Shown here in pieces: positions 30,570-39,479 of a stretch of 64,000 nucleotides of DNA. Numbering within the stretch: the stretch's first letter is position 1; each line of letters opens with the position of its first letter. Both the position numbers and the translations under genes were made by a program. Source of the DNA: Actinoplanes cyaneus (GTDB taxonomy: Bacteria > Actinomycetota > Actinomycetes > Mycobacteriales > Micromonosporaceae); assembly GCF_016862095.1 (NCBI RefSeq), contig NZ_BOMH01000056.1, positions 35,049-99,048 of the forward strand. The letters run 5' to 3'. The notes below the pieces were generated by a model, which worked only from the letters and a program-made list of their open reading frames with translations, did not search any database and was not told the origin of the DNA.

Positions 30570-31601
30570 TCAGCGGGCCTGCGCCGTCGCATGTGCGGGC
30601 TCCCCGATCACCGCGTGCAGCACGTCGTCCAGCGTGATCACTCCCAGCGGCCGCCGGCCGTCGCTGACCAGCACGATGTGCAGCCGGTCCCGCCGCATGG
30701 TCAGCAGCAGGTCGGCCAGGCTGCGTTCCGGCGTCACCACGGCGAGCGGCCGGATCACGTCCACCGGAATCGGCAGCCGCCGCTGCGCCCCGGGAATGCC
30801 GAGAACATCCTTGACGTGCACGAAGCCCAGCACCCGCCGGGTGTCCCGCTGCACCACCGGGAACCGGGACCGCCCACTCCGGGTGGCCACCGTCTCCAGC
30901 GTCGCCGGCGAGACGTCCGCCGCCACGGTCGTGACCCGCGCCCAGGGCAGCAGCGTGTCCGCCGCGGTGCGGCTGTTCAGCCCGAGGGCGGCGTGGATCC
31001 GCGCATACTGCTCCGAGCCGAGCAGGCCCTCGCTGCGCGCCTGCGTGACCATCCCGGCGAGCTCCTCGGCGGTGAAGACCGTCTTGACCGCGTCGGTCGC
31101 CTCGATCTTCCACAGCCGCAGCACCGTCCGCGACGCCCAGCGCATCGCCACCAGCAGCGGCTTGGTCGCCGTACAGAAAGCCAGCATGAACGGCCCGAGG
31201 ATGAGCGCGGAGCGTTCCGGTCCGGCCAGCGTGATGTTCTTCGGGACCATCTCGCCGATGACCGTGTGCAGGAAGACCACGACCACCAGGGCCAGCACGA
31301 ACGCGACCGGGTGCACCGCCCGCTCGGGCAGGCCGGCCGCGTGGAACGGCCCTTCCATCAGGTGGGCGAGGGCGGGCTCGGCGATCGCGCCGAGCGCCAG
31401 CGAGCAGATCGTGATTCCGAGCTGCGCGCCGGCGATCATCAGCGGGATCTGGTTCATCGCGGAGAGCGCCCAGCCGGCCGCCCGGGAGGTGGCGGCGAGC
31501 GGCTCGATCGCCGTGCGCCGGGAGGCGATCAGCGCGAACTCGCCACCGACGAAGATGCCGTTGCCGAGCAGCAGCACAACCGTGATGATCACGTTAGTCA
31601 T
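30570..31601 (-). CDS. CNNM/CBS-domain membrane protein (UPF0053, second of pair)
   Basis: A 343-residue protein. The N-terminal 190 residues are the DUF21/CNNM membrane domain (LLGNGIFVGGEFALIASRRT, GITICSLALGAIAEPALAHL, FVLALVVVVFLHTVIGEMVPKN), followed by two CBS units (VFTAEELAGMVTQARSEG..., GRSRFPVVQRDTRRVLGFVH, RDRLHIVLVSDGRRPLGVIT). It lacks the CorC/HlyC C-terminal domain found in its upstream partner. The family is implicated in divalent-cation (magnesium) homeostasis. Starts eight bases inside the upstream gene, so the pair is co-translated and may form a heterodimer. Confidence 0.88.
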   Translation of the reverse strand: MTNVIITVVLLLGNGIFVGGEFALIASRRTAIEPLAATSRAAGWALSAMNQIPLMIAGAQLGITICSLALGAIAEPALAHLMEGPFHAAGLPERAVHPVAFVLALVVVVFLHTVIGEMVPKNITLAGPERSALILGPFMLAFCTATKPLLVAMRWASRTVLRLWKIEATDAVKTVFTAEELAGMVTQARSEGLLGSEQYARIHAALGLNSRTAADTLLPWARVTTVAADVSPATLETVATRSGRSRFPVVQRDTRRVLGFVHVKDVLGIPGAQRRLPIPVDVIRPLAVVTPERSLADLLLTMRRDRLHIVLVSDGRRPLGVITLDDVLHAVIGEPAHATAQAR

Positions 31602-32931
31602 CGGCCGGCTCCTCCGGCGGGGCCACGACCCGGACCTGCTCGATCCGGTGCCGGTCGACCTCCATCACGGTGAACTCCCACCCGTCTTCCTCCAGGGACT
31701 CGCCGACGACCGGGATGTGCCCGAGCCGCGCGAGCAGGAAGCCGGCGAGCGTCTCGTACGGTCCCTCGGGCAGCCGCAGTCCGGTCTGCTCCAGCAGCTC
31801 GTCCTCCCGCAGGAGACCGTCGACCAGGAACGTCTTCTCCCCGCCCGGGGCTGTCAGCTCGGCGGTGCCGGTCTCGTCGAGCTCGGTGTCGTACTCGTCG
31901 GCGATCTCACCGACCAGTTCCTCGATCAGGTCCTCGACCGTCACCACGCCGTCGGTCCCGCCGTACTCGTCGACGACGATGGCAAGGTCGGCATCCGCAG
32001 CCCGCAGAGCGGCCAGGACCTTGTCGAGACCGAGACTCTCCGGTACATACACCGGCTCCCGTGCGAGCACGGACACCTTGGTCGCGGCGCGGCGCTCGGG
32101 CGGGACCCCGAGCGCGTCGTTGACCCCGGCCACGCCGGTGACGACGTCGAGCGTGCTCTCGTACACGGGAAATCGGGTGTGCCCGGTCTGCCTGGCCACC
32201 GTGATCAGGTCGGCGACGCTGGCCGTCGTCTTCAGGCCGACCACGTCGACCCGGGGCGTCATCGCCTTGGCGGCGCGTTTCTCGCCGAACCGGATCGTGC
32301 GGCGCATCAGCGTCGCGGTCTCGGCCGGCAGCGCGCCGGCCCGGGCACTGATCGCGGCCAGCAGGCCGAGCTCCTCCGGCGAGCGGGCGCTGGCCAGCTC
32401 CTCCTGCGGCTCGACGCCGATCCGCCGGACGAGCCAGTTGGCCGTCCCGTTGAGCGCGGCGATCATCCACCGGAAGAGCTTGGAGAAGCCGCGCAGCGGG
32501 GCCGCCGTGGCCAGTGCGAGACCCATCGGCCGGGCGAGCGCCGCGTTCTTCGGCACCAGCTCGCCGAAGAGCATCGACACCAGGGTCGCCACGACCAGCG
32601 CCAGGATGTGGGTGATCGTCTCGCTCGCGGGCCCGGCCACCGGCTCGACCACCGGGGTGATCAGCCGGGACAGCGCCGGCTCGGCCAGGTAACCGGTGAG
32701 CAGAGCGGTAAGAGTGATGCCGAGCTGGGCGCCGGAGAGCTGGAAGGAGAGCTCGTGCAGCGCGGCACGGACCGTCCCGGCGCGGCGGTCGCCCGCCTCG
32801 GCGCGCTGGTCGATCTCCGCCCGGTCGACGGTGACCAGGCCGAACTCGGCGGCCACGAAAAACGCGTTGCCCGCCGTCAGCAGCGCGAAAGCCGCCAACG
32901 GGAGCACCGCGGTCAGGAGCAGGCCGTCCAT
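31594..32931 (-). CDS. CNNM/CBS-CorC_HlyC membrane protein (first of pair)
   Basis: A 445-residue protein; the start is set at ATG 32931 (MDGLLLTAVLPLAAFALLTA) since an upstream ATG would add only a polar leader. The DUF21 membrane domain spans about residues 1-195 (AGNAFFVAAEFGLVTVDRAE, GITLTALLTGYLAEPALSRL, VSMLFGELVPKN), then two CBS units (HTRFPVYESTLDVVTGVAGV, ADLAIVVDEYGGTDGVVTVE) and a CorC_HlyC domain (FLVDGLLREDELLEQTGLRL). Unlike the downstream partner it has the full three-part architecture. Likely a magnesium/cobalt transport or efflux factor. Confidence 0.9.
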   Translation of the reverse strand: MDGLLLTAVLPLAAFALLTAGNAFFVAAEFGLVTVDRAEIDQRAEAGDRRAGTVRAALHELSFQLSGAQLGITLTALLTGYLAEPALSRLITPVVEPVAGPASETITHILALVVATLVSMLFGELVPKNAALARPMGLALATAAPLRGFSKLFRWMIAALNGTANWLVRRIGVEPQEELASARSPEELGLLAAISARAGALPAETATLMRRTIRFGEKRAAKAMTPRVDVVGLKTTASVADLITVARQTGHTRFPVYESTLDVVTGVAGVNDALGVPPERRAATKVSVLAREPVYVPESLGLDKVLAALRAADADLAIVVDEYGGTDGVVTVEDLIEELVGEIADEYDTELDETGTAELTAPGGEKTFLVDGLLREDELLEQTGLRLPEGPYETLAGFLLARLGHIPVVGESLEEDGWEFTVMEVDRHRIEQVRVVAPPEEPADD

Positions 32932-33017
32932 GATCGCTTCACCTCGGCCCTCATTCTGCCGGACCGGGACCATCCGGTACCAACCGTGGTGGTGACAAGC
33001 ACCTTTACCGTCGCTTT

Positions 33018-33095
33018 ATGAACCTTCTCGAAGAGTTCAGGCTCGTGGCCCACGACGAGCTCGGCCGCGGGGTCATCGGCAACAGCCCGGATTGA
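33018..33095 (+). pseudogene. Short frame resembling the start of a GPP34-family protein
   Basis: Twenty-five codons beginning MNLLEEFRLVAHDELGRG and then stopping. The opening resembles the N-terminus of actinobacterial Golgi-phosphoprotein-3-like (GPP34) proteins ("LAEEFLLLAHDDETGR"). No continuation is seen in other frames downstream. It may be a deletion remnant or coincidence. The rest of the 305-base gap 32,932-33,236 contains only this and the terminator. Confidence 0.3.
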
Positions 33096-33180
33096 TCACG
33101 GGCTGGAGCCGGTGCCGGCGAGCGGATCGCGGTCGCCGCGAGCACAGCCGCCGCGGTCAGTTCGTGAGCGGCCAGAGACG

Positions 33181-33222
33181 CCGAACGGCCGGCCTCCTGT
33201 AGCGGAGAGGCCGGCCGTTCGG
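33181..33222. terminator. Strong hairpin terminator after the EtfD-like gene
   Basis: Sixteen perfect pairs: CCGAACGGCCGGCCTC (33181-33196) with GAGGCCGGCCGTTCGG (33207-33222). Confidence 0.88.
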
Positions 33223-33236
33223 TGCACGACCAACTT

Positions 33237-35384
33237 CTAGGCGTCCTGCTTCAGCGAGCGCAGCAGAACCGTGGCGACGTCGACGACCTCGACCTCTTCC
33301 TGCTTGCCCTTGCCGGTGACCCCGTCGCCGATCATCGTGTAGCAGAACGGGCAGCCCACCGCGATCGTCTTGGCGCCGGTGGCCAGGGCCTCCTCGGTGC
33401 GCTCGACGTTGATCCGCTTGCCGATCCGCTCCTCCATCCACATCCGGGCGCCACCGGCACCGCAGCAGAAGGAACGTTCCTGGTTGCGCGGCATCTCGAC
33501 GAGGTTGGCCGCTTCGCCGAGCACCTCACGGGGCGCGTCGAACACCCGGTTGTGCCGGCCCAGGTAGCACGGGTCGTGGTAGGTGACGTCGCCCTCGATC
33601 GGCTGGACCGGGGTGAGCTTGCCTTCCTTGACCAGGTGCGCGAGCAGCTGCGTGTGGTGCACGACCTCGACCTCGAGACCGAGCTGCTCGTACTCGTTGC
33701 CCAGGGTGTTGAAGCAGTGCGGGCAGGTCGCGACGATCCGCTTGACCTTCTTGTCGCCGAACGCCTCGTTCAGCGTCTCGACGTTCTGCTGGGCGAGCAT
33801 CTGGAAGATGAACTCGTTGCCGATACGCCGCGCCGGGTCGCCGGTGCAGGTCTCACCCTCGCCCAGGATCGCGTAGTTGACGCCGGCCTCGTGCAGCAGC
33901 GTCGCCACCGCGCGGGTGGTCTTCTTCGCCCGGTCCTCGAACGCGCCGGCGCAGCCGACCCAGAACAGGTAGTCGAAGTCCTCGACCTCGCCGACCCGCG
34001 GCACCTCGAAGTCCAGGCCCTTGGTCCAGTCCTCACGGGTGTTCTGCGGGGCGCCCCACGGGTTGCCCTTGTTCTCCAGGTTGCGCAGCATGACGCCGGC
34101 CTCGGACGGGAAGCTCGACTCGATCAGCACCTGGTAACGACGCATGTCGACGATGTGGTCGATGTGCTCGATGTCGACCGGGCACTGCTCGACGCACGCG
34201 CCGCAGGTGGTGCAGGACCAGAGCACGTCCGGGTCGATGACGCCGCCCTCGTCGACGCCCCCGATCAGCGGCCGGTTGCCCTCGGCCAGCGAGAGGACGT
34301 CCAGGTGGGCGAGCTGCGCCTCGGTGGCCTTCTCCTCGCCGGTCAGATCCTTCCCGCCACCGGCGAGAAGATAGGGCGCCTTGGCGTACGCGTGATCGCG
34401 CAGCGACAGCACGAGCAGCTTCGGCGAGAGTGGCTTCGCGGTGTTCCACGCCGGGCACTGCGACTGGCACCGGCCGCACTCCGTGCACGTGGAGAAGTCC
34501 AGCAGGCCCTTCCACGTGAACTGCTCGACCTGGGAGACCCCGAACAGGTCCTTCTCCGGGTCGGCCTCCTCGAAGTCGAGCGGCTTGCCGTCGCTCATCA
34601 TCGGCTTGAGCGCGCCCAGGCCCGAACCGGCCGGCTTCTCCGGGCTGCGCTTGAAGTAGATGTTGAAGAACGCCAGGAAGCGGTGCCAGGCCACGCCCAT
34701 CGTCGGGTTCAGCGAGATGGTGATCAGCCAGCCCATCGAGATGAGCAGCTTGACCAGGGCGACCCAGGTGGCCCCGTCTTCCCAGGCGGGCAGCACGTTG
34801 CCGATGGCATGCGACAGCGGGGCGGCCCAGACCGGGTACGGGAAGTGGTCGTTGGCGACCTTGAAGCCGCGGATCAGGAACCCGCAGACCAGCACGCCGA
34901 CGATGATCGCCTCGACGAAGTAGCCCTGCCACATCGTCGAGCCCAGGAACCGGCTGCGCTTCTTACTGCCCGGCTTGTCCCGCTGGCGGCGGTAGATCAG
35001 GTACAGGATCCCGACCGTGCCCAGGATCCCGAACCACTCGGTGACGAAGCCGAAGATCGTCCAGTGGCCGATGATCGGCAGCTCGCCCTTCGGCGTCACC
35101 ACCTCCCAGTACGCCTCGAGGACCAGCGACGACAGGATGACGAACGAGAACATCACGAACCAGTGGGCCGCACCGATGGCGGACCACTTCAGCATCCGTG
35201 TGTGCCCGACCGACTCCTTGAGCAGGGTCTTGGTCCGGGTGCCCGAGTCGGTGAACCGCTCCGGCGCGGGCTGGCCCGATCGGATCACCTTGGTGATGGT
35301 GAGAACGGCACGCACCGCCAGGGCGACGGCCACCACCGTGACCGCCACCGACAAGACGGTGGCGATGATCTGCGCGTAGCCCAT
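33237..35384 (-). CDS. Membrane Fe-S oxidoreductase, EtfD-like
   Basis: A 715-residue protein; ATG 35384 is preceded by GAGGAGG. The N-terminus has about five membrane segments (IIATVLSVAVTVVAVALAVR, WFVMFSFVILSSLVLEAYW, GILGTVGILYLIYRR, GYFVEAIIVGVLVCGFLI, LLISMGWLITISLN). A soluble part carries two 4Fe-4S clusters (STCTECGRCQSQCPA and SCTTCGACVEQCPV) and two CCG-type cysteine-rich domains (VGCAGAFEDRA, CCGAGGARMW). This is the layout of mycobacterial EtfD (Rv0338c type), which takes electrons from ETF and acyl-CoA dehydrogenases into the menaquinone pool. A palindrome matching the one before fadE lies 37 bases upstream. Confidence 0.9.
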   Translation of the reverse strand: MGYAQIIATVLSVAVTVVAVALAVRAVLTITKVIRSGQPAPERFTDSGTRTKTLLKESVGHTRMLKWSAIGAAHWFVMFSFVILSSLVLEAYWEVVTPKGELPIIGHWTIFGFVTEWFGILGTVGILYLIYRRQRDKPGSKKRSRFLGSTMWQGYFVEAIIVGVLVCGFLIRGFKVANDHFPYPVWAAPLSHAIGNVLPAWEDGATWVALVKLLISMGWLITISLNPTMGVAWHRFLAFFNIYFKRSPEKPAGSGLGALKPMMSDGKPLDFEEADPEKDLFGVSQVEQFTWKGLLDFSTCTECGRCQSQCPAWNTAKPLSPKLLVLSLRDHAYAKAPYLLAGGGKDLTGEEKATEAQLAHLDVLSLAEGNRPLIGGVDEGGVIDPDVLWSCTTCGACVEQCPVDIEHIDHIVDMRRYQVLIESSFPSEAGVMLRNLENKGNPWGAPQNTREDWTKGLDFEVPRVGEVEDFDYLFWVGCAGAFEDRAKKTTRAVATLLHEAGVNYAILGEGETCTGDPARRIGNEFIFQMLAQQNVETLNEAFGDKKVKRIVATCPHCFNTLGNEYEQLGLEVEVVHHTQLLAHLVKEGKLTPVQPIEGDVTYHDPCYLGRHNRVFDAPREVLGEAANLVEMPRNQERSFCCGAGGARMWMEERIGKRINVERTEEALATGAKTIAVGCPFCYTMIGDGVTGKGKQEEVEVVDVATVLLRSLKQDA

Positions 35385-35421
35385 GTGTGTGCCTCCTCGG
35401 TCGGCTGGGCGCCAGCCTATG

Positions 35422-35435
35422 TTACCCATGAGTAA
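35422..35435. promoter_or_regulatory. Palindromic operator TTACCCATGAGTAA upstream of the EtfD-like gene
   Basis: Same form as the fadE site (TTACCCGTCAGTAA), differing only in the central bases. It lies 37 bases before ATG 35384. Confidence 0.68.
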
Positions 35436-35484
35436 TAGGCCGGTGCGGGCCGCAGGTCAATGACTTACGGCCCCTCAGCCGAAA

Positions 35485-35512
35485 GCGCACCCCACGCCAC
35501 GCGGGGGTGCGC
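35485..35512. terminator. Hairpin terminator after crgA
   Basis: GCGCACCCC (35485-35493) pairs with GGGGTGCGC (35504-35512). Confidence 0.7.
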
Positions 35513-35560
35513 CTGGTTTGGACGAAGTTCACACGGACCGCGGCGAGCGGCGTGCGGCCC

Positions 35561-35824
35561 TCAGCGCCAGCGCGAGAGGATGCCCAGCGACGCGACCATG
35601 CAGCCGAAGCCGACCGCGAGGTTCCAGTACCGCCAGGACTCGACCGGCCACTGCTGCGAGGACAGGTAGTAGATCACCAGCCAGGCGATACCGACCACGA
35701 TCAGGATGACCGCGAGTGCGGGCAGCCAGACGGGGCTCGGTTTCTTGGACGCCGCCGTGACCGCGGGACGAATGTCCGACGGCGGGGTGTAGACCTTCTT
35801 CTTGCGAACCTGCGACTTGGGCAC
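35561..35824 (-). CDS. crgA: Cell division protein CrgA
   Basis: An 87-residue protein using GTG 35824 (MPKSQVRKKKVYTPPSDIRP). Two membrane segments (WLPALAVILIVVGIAWLVIY and YWNLAVGFGCMVASLGILS) follow a basic N-terminus, the exact CrgA layout. CrgA is an actinobacterial divisome-associated protein that interacts with FtsZ and peptidoglycan synthesis proteins. As in mycobacteria it sits beside the trpG/pknB block. Confidence 0.93.
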   Translation of the reverse strand: MPKSQVRKKKVYTPPSDIRPAVTAASKKPSPVWLPALAVILIVVGIAWLVIYYLSSQQWPVESWRYWNLAVGFGCMVASLGILSRWR

Positions 35825-35996
35825 GGTGCTCTCCTGTGGGCAACAAGTGGTGAACAACCACCGGTGAGCGGCTCCGGGACCCGGAATGCTGCCCGTGGCG
35901 AATACTGTTCGCCCGCTAGCGTAATCAAGACAGCACGCGGACAGGCACCCGCCGGGGCGAGAAAATGCCCGGCATCGGTTCCCGAGGGAGGCTGAG

Positions 35997-36806
35997 ATGG
36001 CTTTGCAGAGTGAGGACGGGGCCTCCTGGCGCTTGGCGTTACGCCGTGCGGCCGGTGGTCTGCGGCCCCGCCGCGGCGGCCGGCGGACCATCTGGTCGGT
36101 CGGTGTCCCGCTGATCGCCCTCGCCGCCGGTCTGCTCTTCACCACCTCGGCGACGACCGCCGACGGCACGGCGTTGCGCGACGACCGCCGGCCTCAGCTG
36201 GCCCAGCTGATCGCGGACAAGCGCGAGCGCCTCACGGACAGTGAGAAGCGCGAGGCGGCGCTGCGGGCCGAGGTCGATCGCGCGGCGGCCCGCCTGGCCC
36301 AGGTCGACAGCCCGGTCGCGACGGCACGTGAGCAAGCCGACGCCATTCGTGAACCGGCGGGTTACACCGCCCTGCACGGCCCCGGCCTGACGGTCACTCT
36401 GAACGACTCCCCGCGGCGCGATTCGGACTTCGGCGACAACGCCCCGGCCAACGACGATCTGGTCGTTCACCAGGGCGATGTCCAGGCTGTCGTGAACGCG
36501 ATGTGGGCCGGTGGAGCAGAGGCCATGACGATCATGGATGTACGTGTGATCAGCACCAGCGCGGTACGCTGTGTCGGCAACACGCTGCTCCTTCACGGTC
36601 AGGTTTTCTCCCCGCCCTTCAAGATCACCGCAATCGGCGAACCCACAGCGATGCATGAAGCGTTGGAGTCCGCAGAAGGAGTCAAACAGTTCCGAGAGGC
36701 CGTCACCGACTTCGGTCTCGGTTACACGGAGAAGATGGAAAAGGACGTGACAGTGCGGGCGTACGACGGCTCGACCGACCTCCGATCAGCGCAGGCGGCC
36801 CCGTGA
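35997..36806 (+). CDS. DUF881 family membrane-anchored protein
   Basis: A 269-residue protein. One membrane anchor (SVGVPLIALAAGLLFTTSAT) at about 34-53 is followed by a coiled coil (LAQLIADKRERLTDSEKREA, ALRAEVDRAAARLAQ) and the DUF881 domain (YTALHGPGLTVTLNDSPR, DLVVHQGDVQAVVNAMWAGG, VISTSAVRCVGNTLLLHGQV, PFKITAIGEP). It is the conserved neighbour of crgA and trpG in Actinobacteria and probably acts at the envelope in division. Its stop overlaps the sortase GTG start. Confidence 0.88.
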   Translation: MALQSEDGASWRLALRRAAGGLRPRRGGRRTIWSVGVPLIALAAGLLFTTSATTADGTALRDDRRPQLAQLIADKRERLTDSEKREAALRAEVDRAAARLAQVDSPVATAREQADAIREPAGYTALHGPGLTVTLNDSPRRDSDFGDNAPANDDLVVHQGDVQAVVNAMWAGGAEAMTIMDVRVISTSAVRCVGNTLLLHGQVFSPPFKITAIGEPTAMHEALESAEGVKQFREAVTDFGLGYTEKMEKDVTVRAYDGSTDLRSAQAAP

Positions 36807-39169
36807 CGAGCACGCCGGCGGAGCTCCCGGGCAACACCGGCAGCACGGGCGGCCGGGGACGGCACCGGGCTCCCGACGCCGAGGCCCACACCGCCTACAT
36901 TCCGCGCGCGAGCGACGCCTCCCCCGACGGCGTGCCCGGTGGCCCCCTGACGCCGCCGGTCGGCCTCGGGGCGAATGTGAGTCCCCGCCCGGCGGGTTCA
37001 CCACCGACCTGGGCACCGACCGACGCGCCGGAGCCGCCCGCGGCCGGCAGCGCCGTCCACCAGACCGGCAGCGCCGTCCACCAGGCTGGCAACACCGTCC
37101 ACCAGACCGGCGAGGCCGCCCGGCAGGGGATGCCGGGCGTGCAGGCCGGTCCGGGTCTCGACGAGGTCAGCGCCGCCGCGGAAGCCGCCCGCCGCCGAGC
37201 CATGCCGTCTGCCACCCAGCCGGCTCCGGCAAGCTTCGACGCTTTCGGTCACGCCGTGGAGAAGAAGACCGAAATGCCGTTTACGGTACGGTCTGAGACC
37301 TCCCCGCACGTCGCCGACACCCAGCAGATTCTCAGCCCCGGTGTCCTGCCCGCCGCCCGTCAGGCCGAGCCGGCCACCCCGGCGCCGGTCGCCGCCACAT
37401 CGTCCGGCGGCGCCCCCATGCCGAGCGGCCCGAGCTGGAACACCGAGCCCACGCGCCAGCACAGCCCGGCTCCGTCCATCGCCATGCCCAGCAGCGCGAC
37501 CATGCCCAGCAGCCCGGCATACAGCGTCCCGGCCCCGGCCATGTCCTCGCCGAGCGGCCCGGCCTACAGCTCGCCGGTGCCGTCCGTGTCCACGCCGAGC
37601 GCTCCGGCTGTTCCCAGCGGTCCAGCTGGTCAGAGCACCCCAGCCGTTCTCAACGGCCCCACCGTTCAGAGCAGTCCGGTCGTTCCGAGCAACCCGGCCC
37701 TTCCGAGCAGCGCGGCCGTTCCGAGCAGCCCGGCTTACAGCTCGCCGGCATCCGCCGTGCCCGGCTGGAATGCCGACACCGTCAAGCCGAGCAGCCCGCT
37801 CACCCCCGGCTGGGGCACGGAGCCGACCCGCCAGACCACCCCGGTGGCCAGTCGCCACGCCGAGCCGGTCGCCGCCGCGTCGTGGGATCCGGATGCCACC
37901 GGGCACCTCGAGGCCGTCCGCCCGGAGGCGACCACGAACCGGCCGGGCGCCGGCGGGACCACCCCGCAAACCGCCTGGAACGCCTCCCAGGCGCCGCAAA
38001 CCGCCACCCCGGCACCCTGGTCACCCTCCGGTGGCACCCCGGCCACGACGGCCGCCTCCGCCACTCCGGCGGTCCCGGCGCGTCCGAAGCTGCAGATGGG
38101 CACGGCCAACACCCGCTGGATGAGCAACGAGCCGCCGGAGCCCGCCCAGCCCCCGGCCGGGGTCAATCCGAACCCGTCGGACACCCAGATCATCCGCGCC
38201 ATCGACGCCCCCACCGGCAAGCTGCCCACCCTGTCCCCGGGCGCCCCGCTGCCCGGCAAGCTGACCGTGCTGCCGCCCGGCACCGCGGCCCAGGCCGCCC
38301 GTGAGGCGGCCGGCCCGGAATCCGTGGTCGGCGCCGCGTCGGTGGCCGGCATCCCGGCGGCCCCCGCCGAGCCCGAGCCCGACCCGGCCGAGCCGGGGGA
38401 GCCGAAGCGCGGCGAGAAAGTGGTCAAGCTCCGCCCGGAGCAGACCGGCGAGGGCTACAAGAGCGTCTACTCCGAGCTCACCCGCCCGTCGCGGGTCCGC
38501 ACCGGCATCCGCGGCGCCGGCGAGGTGATGATCACTTTCGGTCTGATCGTGCTGCTGTTCGCCGGTTACGAGGTGTTCGGCAACTCGGCCGCCGTGCAGG
38601 ACGGGCAGGACGAGCTGGCCCAGGAGCTCGACCAGTCGTGGAACGACCCGACGGTCGCGCCGACCGCGCCCACGGCCAAGGGCCCGGCCGCGCCCGGGGA
38701 CAACCTGGTCGGCCGGCTCTACATCCCGAAACTGGACAAGGAGTGGGTGGTCGTCGACGGCGTCCGCCCGCAGGACATCAAGTACGCCCCCGGCCACTAC
38801 CCGGAGACTGCCAAGCCCGGCCAGATCGGCAACTTCTCGGTCGCCGGCCACCGGATCAAGAAGATCTTCTGGCGGCTCGACGAGTTGAAGTCCGGCGACG
38901 TGATCGGCGTGGAGACCCGGACAGCCTGGTATGTCTACCAGGTCTACGGCCAGCAGATCGTCAAGCCGAACCAGGTCGAGGTCGTCGCCGCGGTGCCCAA
39001 CGAGCCGGACGCCACCCCGAAGAAGGCACTGCTCACGCTGACCACGTGCAACCCGAAGTTCAACAACTACCAGCGGCTGATCGTGCACGCCGAGCTGGTG
39101 AAGACGGTGCCACGGGACCAGTCCAAGGCGGATGCCGGGATGCCGGCCGAGATGAAGTTGAAGGCATAA
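36803..39169 (+). CDS. Class E sortase with very long Pro/Ser-rich N-terminal region
   Basis: A 788-residue protein, GTG start at 36803 overlapping the DUF881 stop. The first 560 residues are low complexity, with a stretch of repeated P-S-(S/G)-P-A units between about 215 and 330 and a duplicated GSAVHQ(T/A)GN motif near residue 75. A membrane segment (MITFGLIVLLFAGYEVFG) lies near 575-592, then the sortase domain with His683 (VAGHR), Cys749 (TLTTC) and Arg758 (NYQR). Class E sortases anchor LAxTG-type proteins or build pili-like structures. The long cytoplasmic region before the anchor may be a kinase target given the adjacent PknB module (inference). Confidence 0.9.
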   Translation: MTSTPAELPGNTGSTGGRGRHRAPDAEAHTAYIPRASDASPDGVPGGPLTPPVGLGANVSPRPAGSPPTWAPTDAPEPPAAGSAVHQTGSAVHQAGNTVHQTGEAARQGMPGVQAGPGLDEVSAAAEAARRRAMPSATQPAPASFDAFGHAVEKKTEMPFTVRSETSPHVADTQQILSPGVLPAARQAEPATPAPVAATSSGGAPMPSGPSWNTEPTRQHSPAPSIAMPSSATMPSSPAYSVPAPAMSSPSGPAYSSPVPSVSTPSAPAVPSGPAGQSTPAVLNGPTVQSSPVVPSNPALPSSAAVPSSPAYSSPASAVPGWNADTVKPSSPLTPGWGTEPTRQTTPVASRHAEPVAAASWDPDATGHLEAVRPEATTNRPGAGGTTPQTAWNASQAPQTATPAPWSPSGGTPATTAASATPAVPARPKLQMGTANTRWMSNEPPEPAQPPAGVNPNPSDTQIIRAIDAPTGKLPTLSPGAPLPGKLTVLPPGTAAQAAREAAGPESVVGAASVAGIPAAPAEPEPDPAEPGEPKRGEKVVKLRPEQTGEGYKSVYSELTRPSRVRTGIRGAGEVMITFGLIVLLFAGYEVFGNSAAVQDGQDELAQELDQSWNDPTVAPTAPTAKGPAAPGDNLVGRLYIPKLDKEWVVVDGVRPQDIKYAPGHYPETAKPGQIGNFSVAGHRIKKIFWRLDELKSGDVIGVETRTAWYVYQVYGQQIVKPNQVEVVAAVPNEPDATPKKALLTLTTCNPKFNNYQRLIVHAELVKTVPRDQSKADAGMPAEMKLKA

Positions 39170-39173
39170 GCGG

Positions 39174-39479
39174 ATGTACGCCTGGATCTGGCGGAAGTTC
39201 CCGGGAAACGTCTGGAGCAAGCTGACCATCTCGCTGGTGCTGGTCGCCGCGGTCGGCTCGCTGCTCTGGTACGTGGTGTTCCCGTGGGCGACGCCGCTGC
39301 TGCCCTTCGACGACGTGCAGGTCGGCGACACCTCGCAGATCGACCCGAACTCGGTGGACCAGAACGCGCCCGTCCCGGGCGGCAACCCGTCGCCCGACCC
39401 GGACGCCTCGGCGCCCGACGTGATCCCCTACAGCACGACCTCCCACCAACCCGACCCCGGAGGCCTGGCCGGTGACTGA
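39174..39479 (+). CDS. Small membrane-anchored extracytoplasmic protein
   Basis: A 101-residue protein: short basic-aromatic start (MYAWIWRKFPGNVWSKL), one membrane segment (TISLVLVAAVGSLLWYVVFP) and a Pro/Asp-rich exterior tail (TSQIDPNSVDQNAPVPG). It starts four bases after the sortase stop and overlaps trpG by eight bases, so it is part of the same transcript. This small protein is recurrent at this spot in Micromonosporaceae as I recall; function unknown. Confidence 0.8.
   Translation: MYAWIWRKFPGNVWSKLTISLVLVAAVGSLLWYVVFPWATPLLPFDDVQVGDTSQIDPNSVDQNAPVPGGNPSPDPDASAPDVIPYSTTSHQPDPGGLAGD

Noticed and set aside
33222..35435. Long opposite-strand frame covering the EtfD-like gene
   Set aside because: Its His/Arg/Asp-rich translation is the typical reverse-complement shadow of a GC-rich gene; the other strand has clear Fe-S and CCG motifs.
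37400..37760. CRISPR-like array suggested by repeated short units in the sortase gene
   Set aside because: The repeats are imperfect codon-level P-S-x-P-A units in frame with the protein, with no constant repeat length or spacers.
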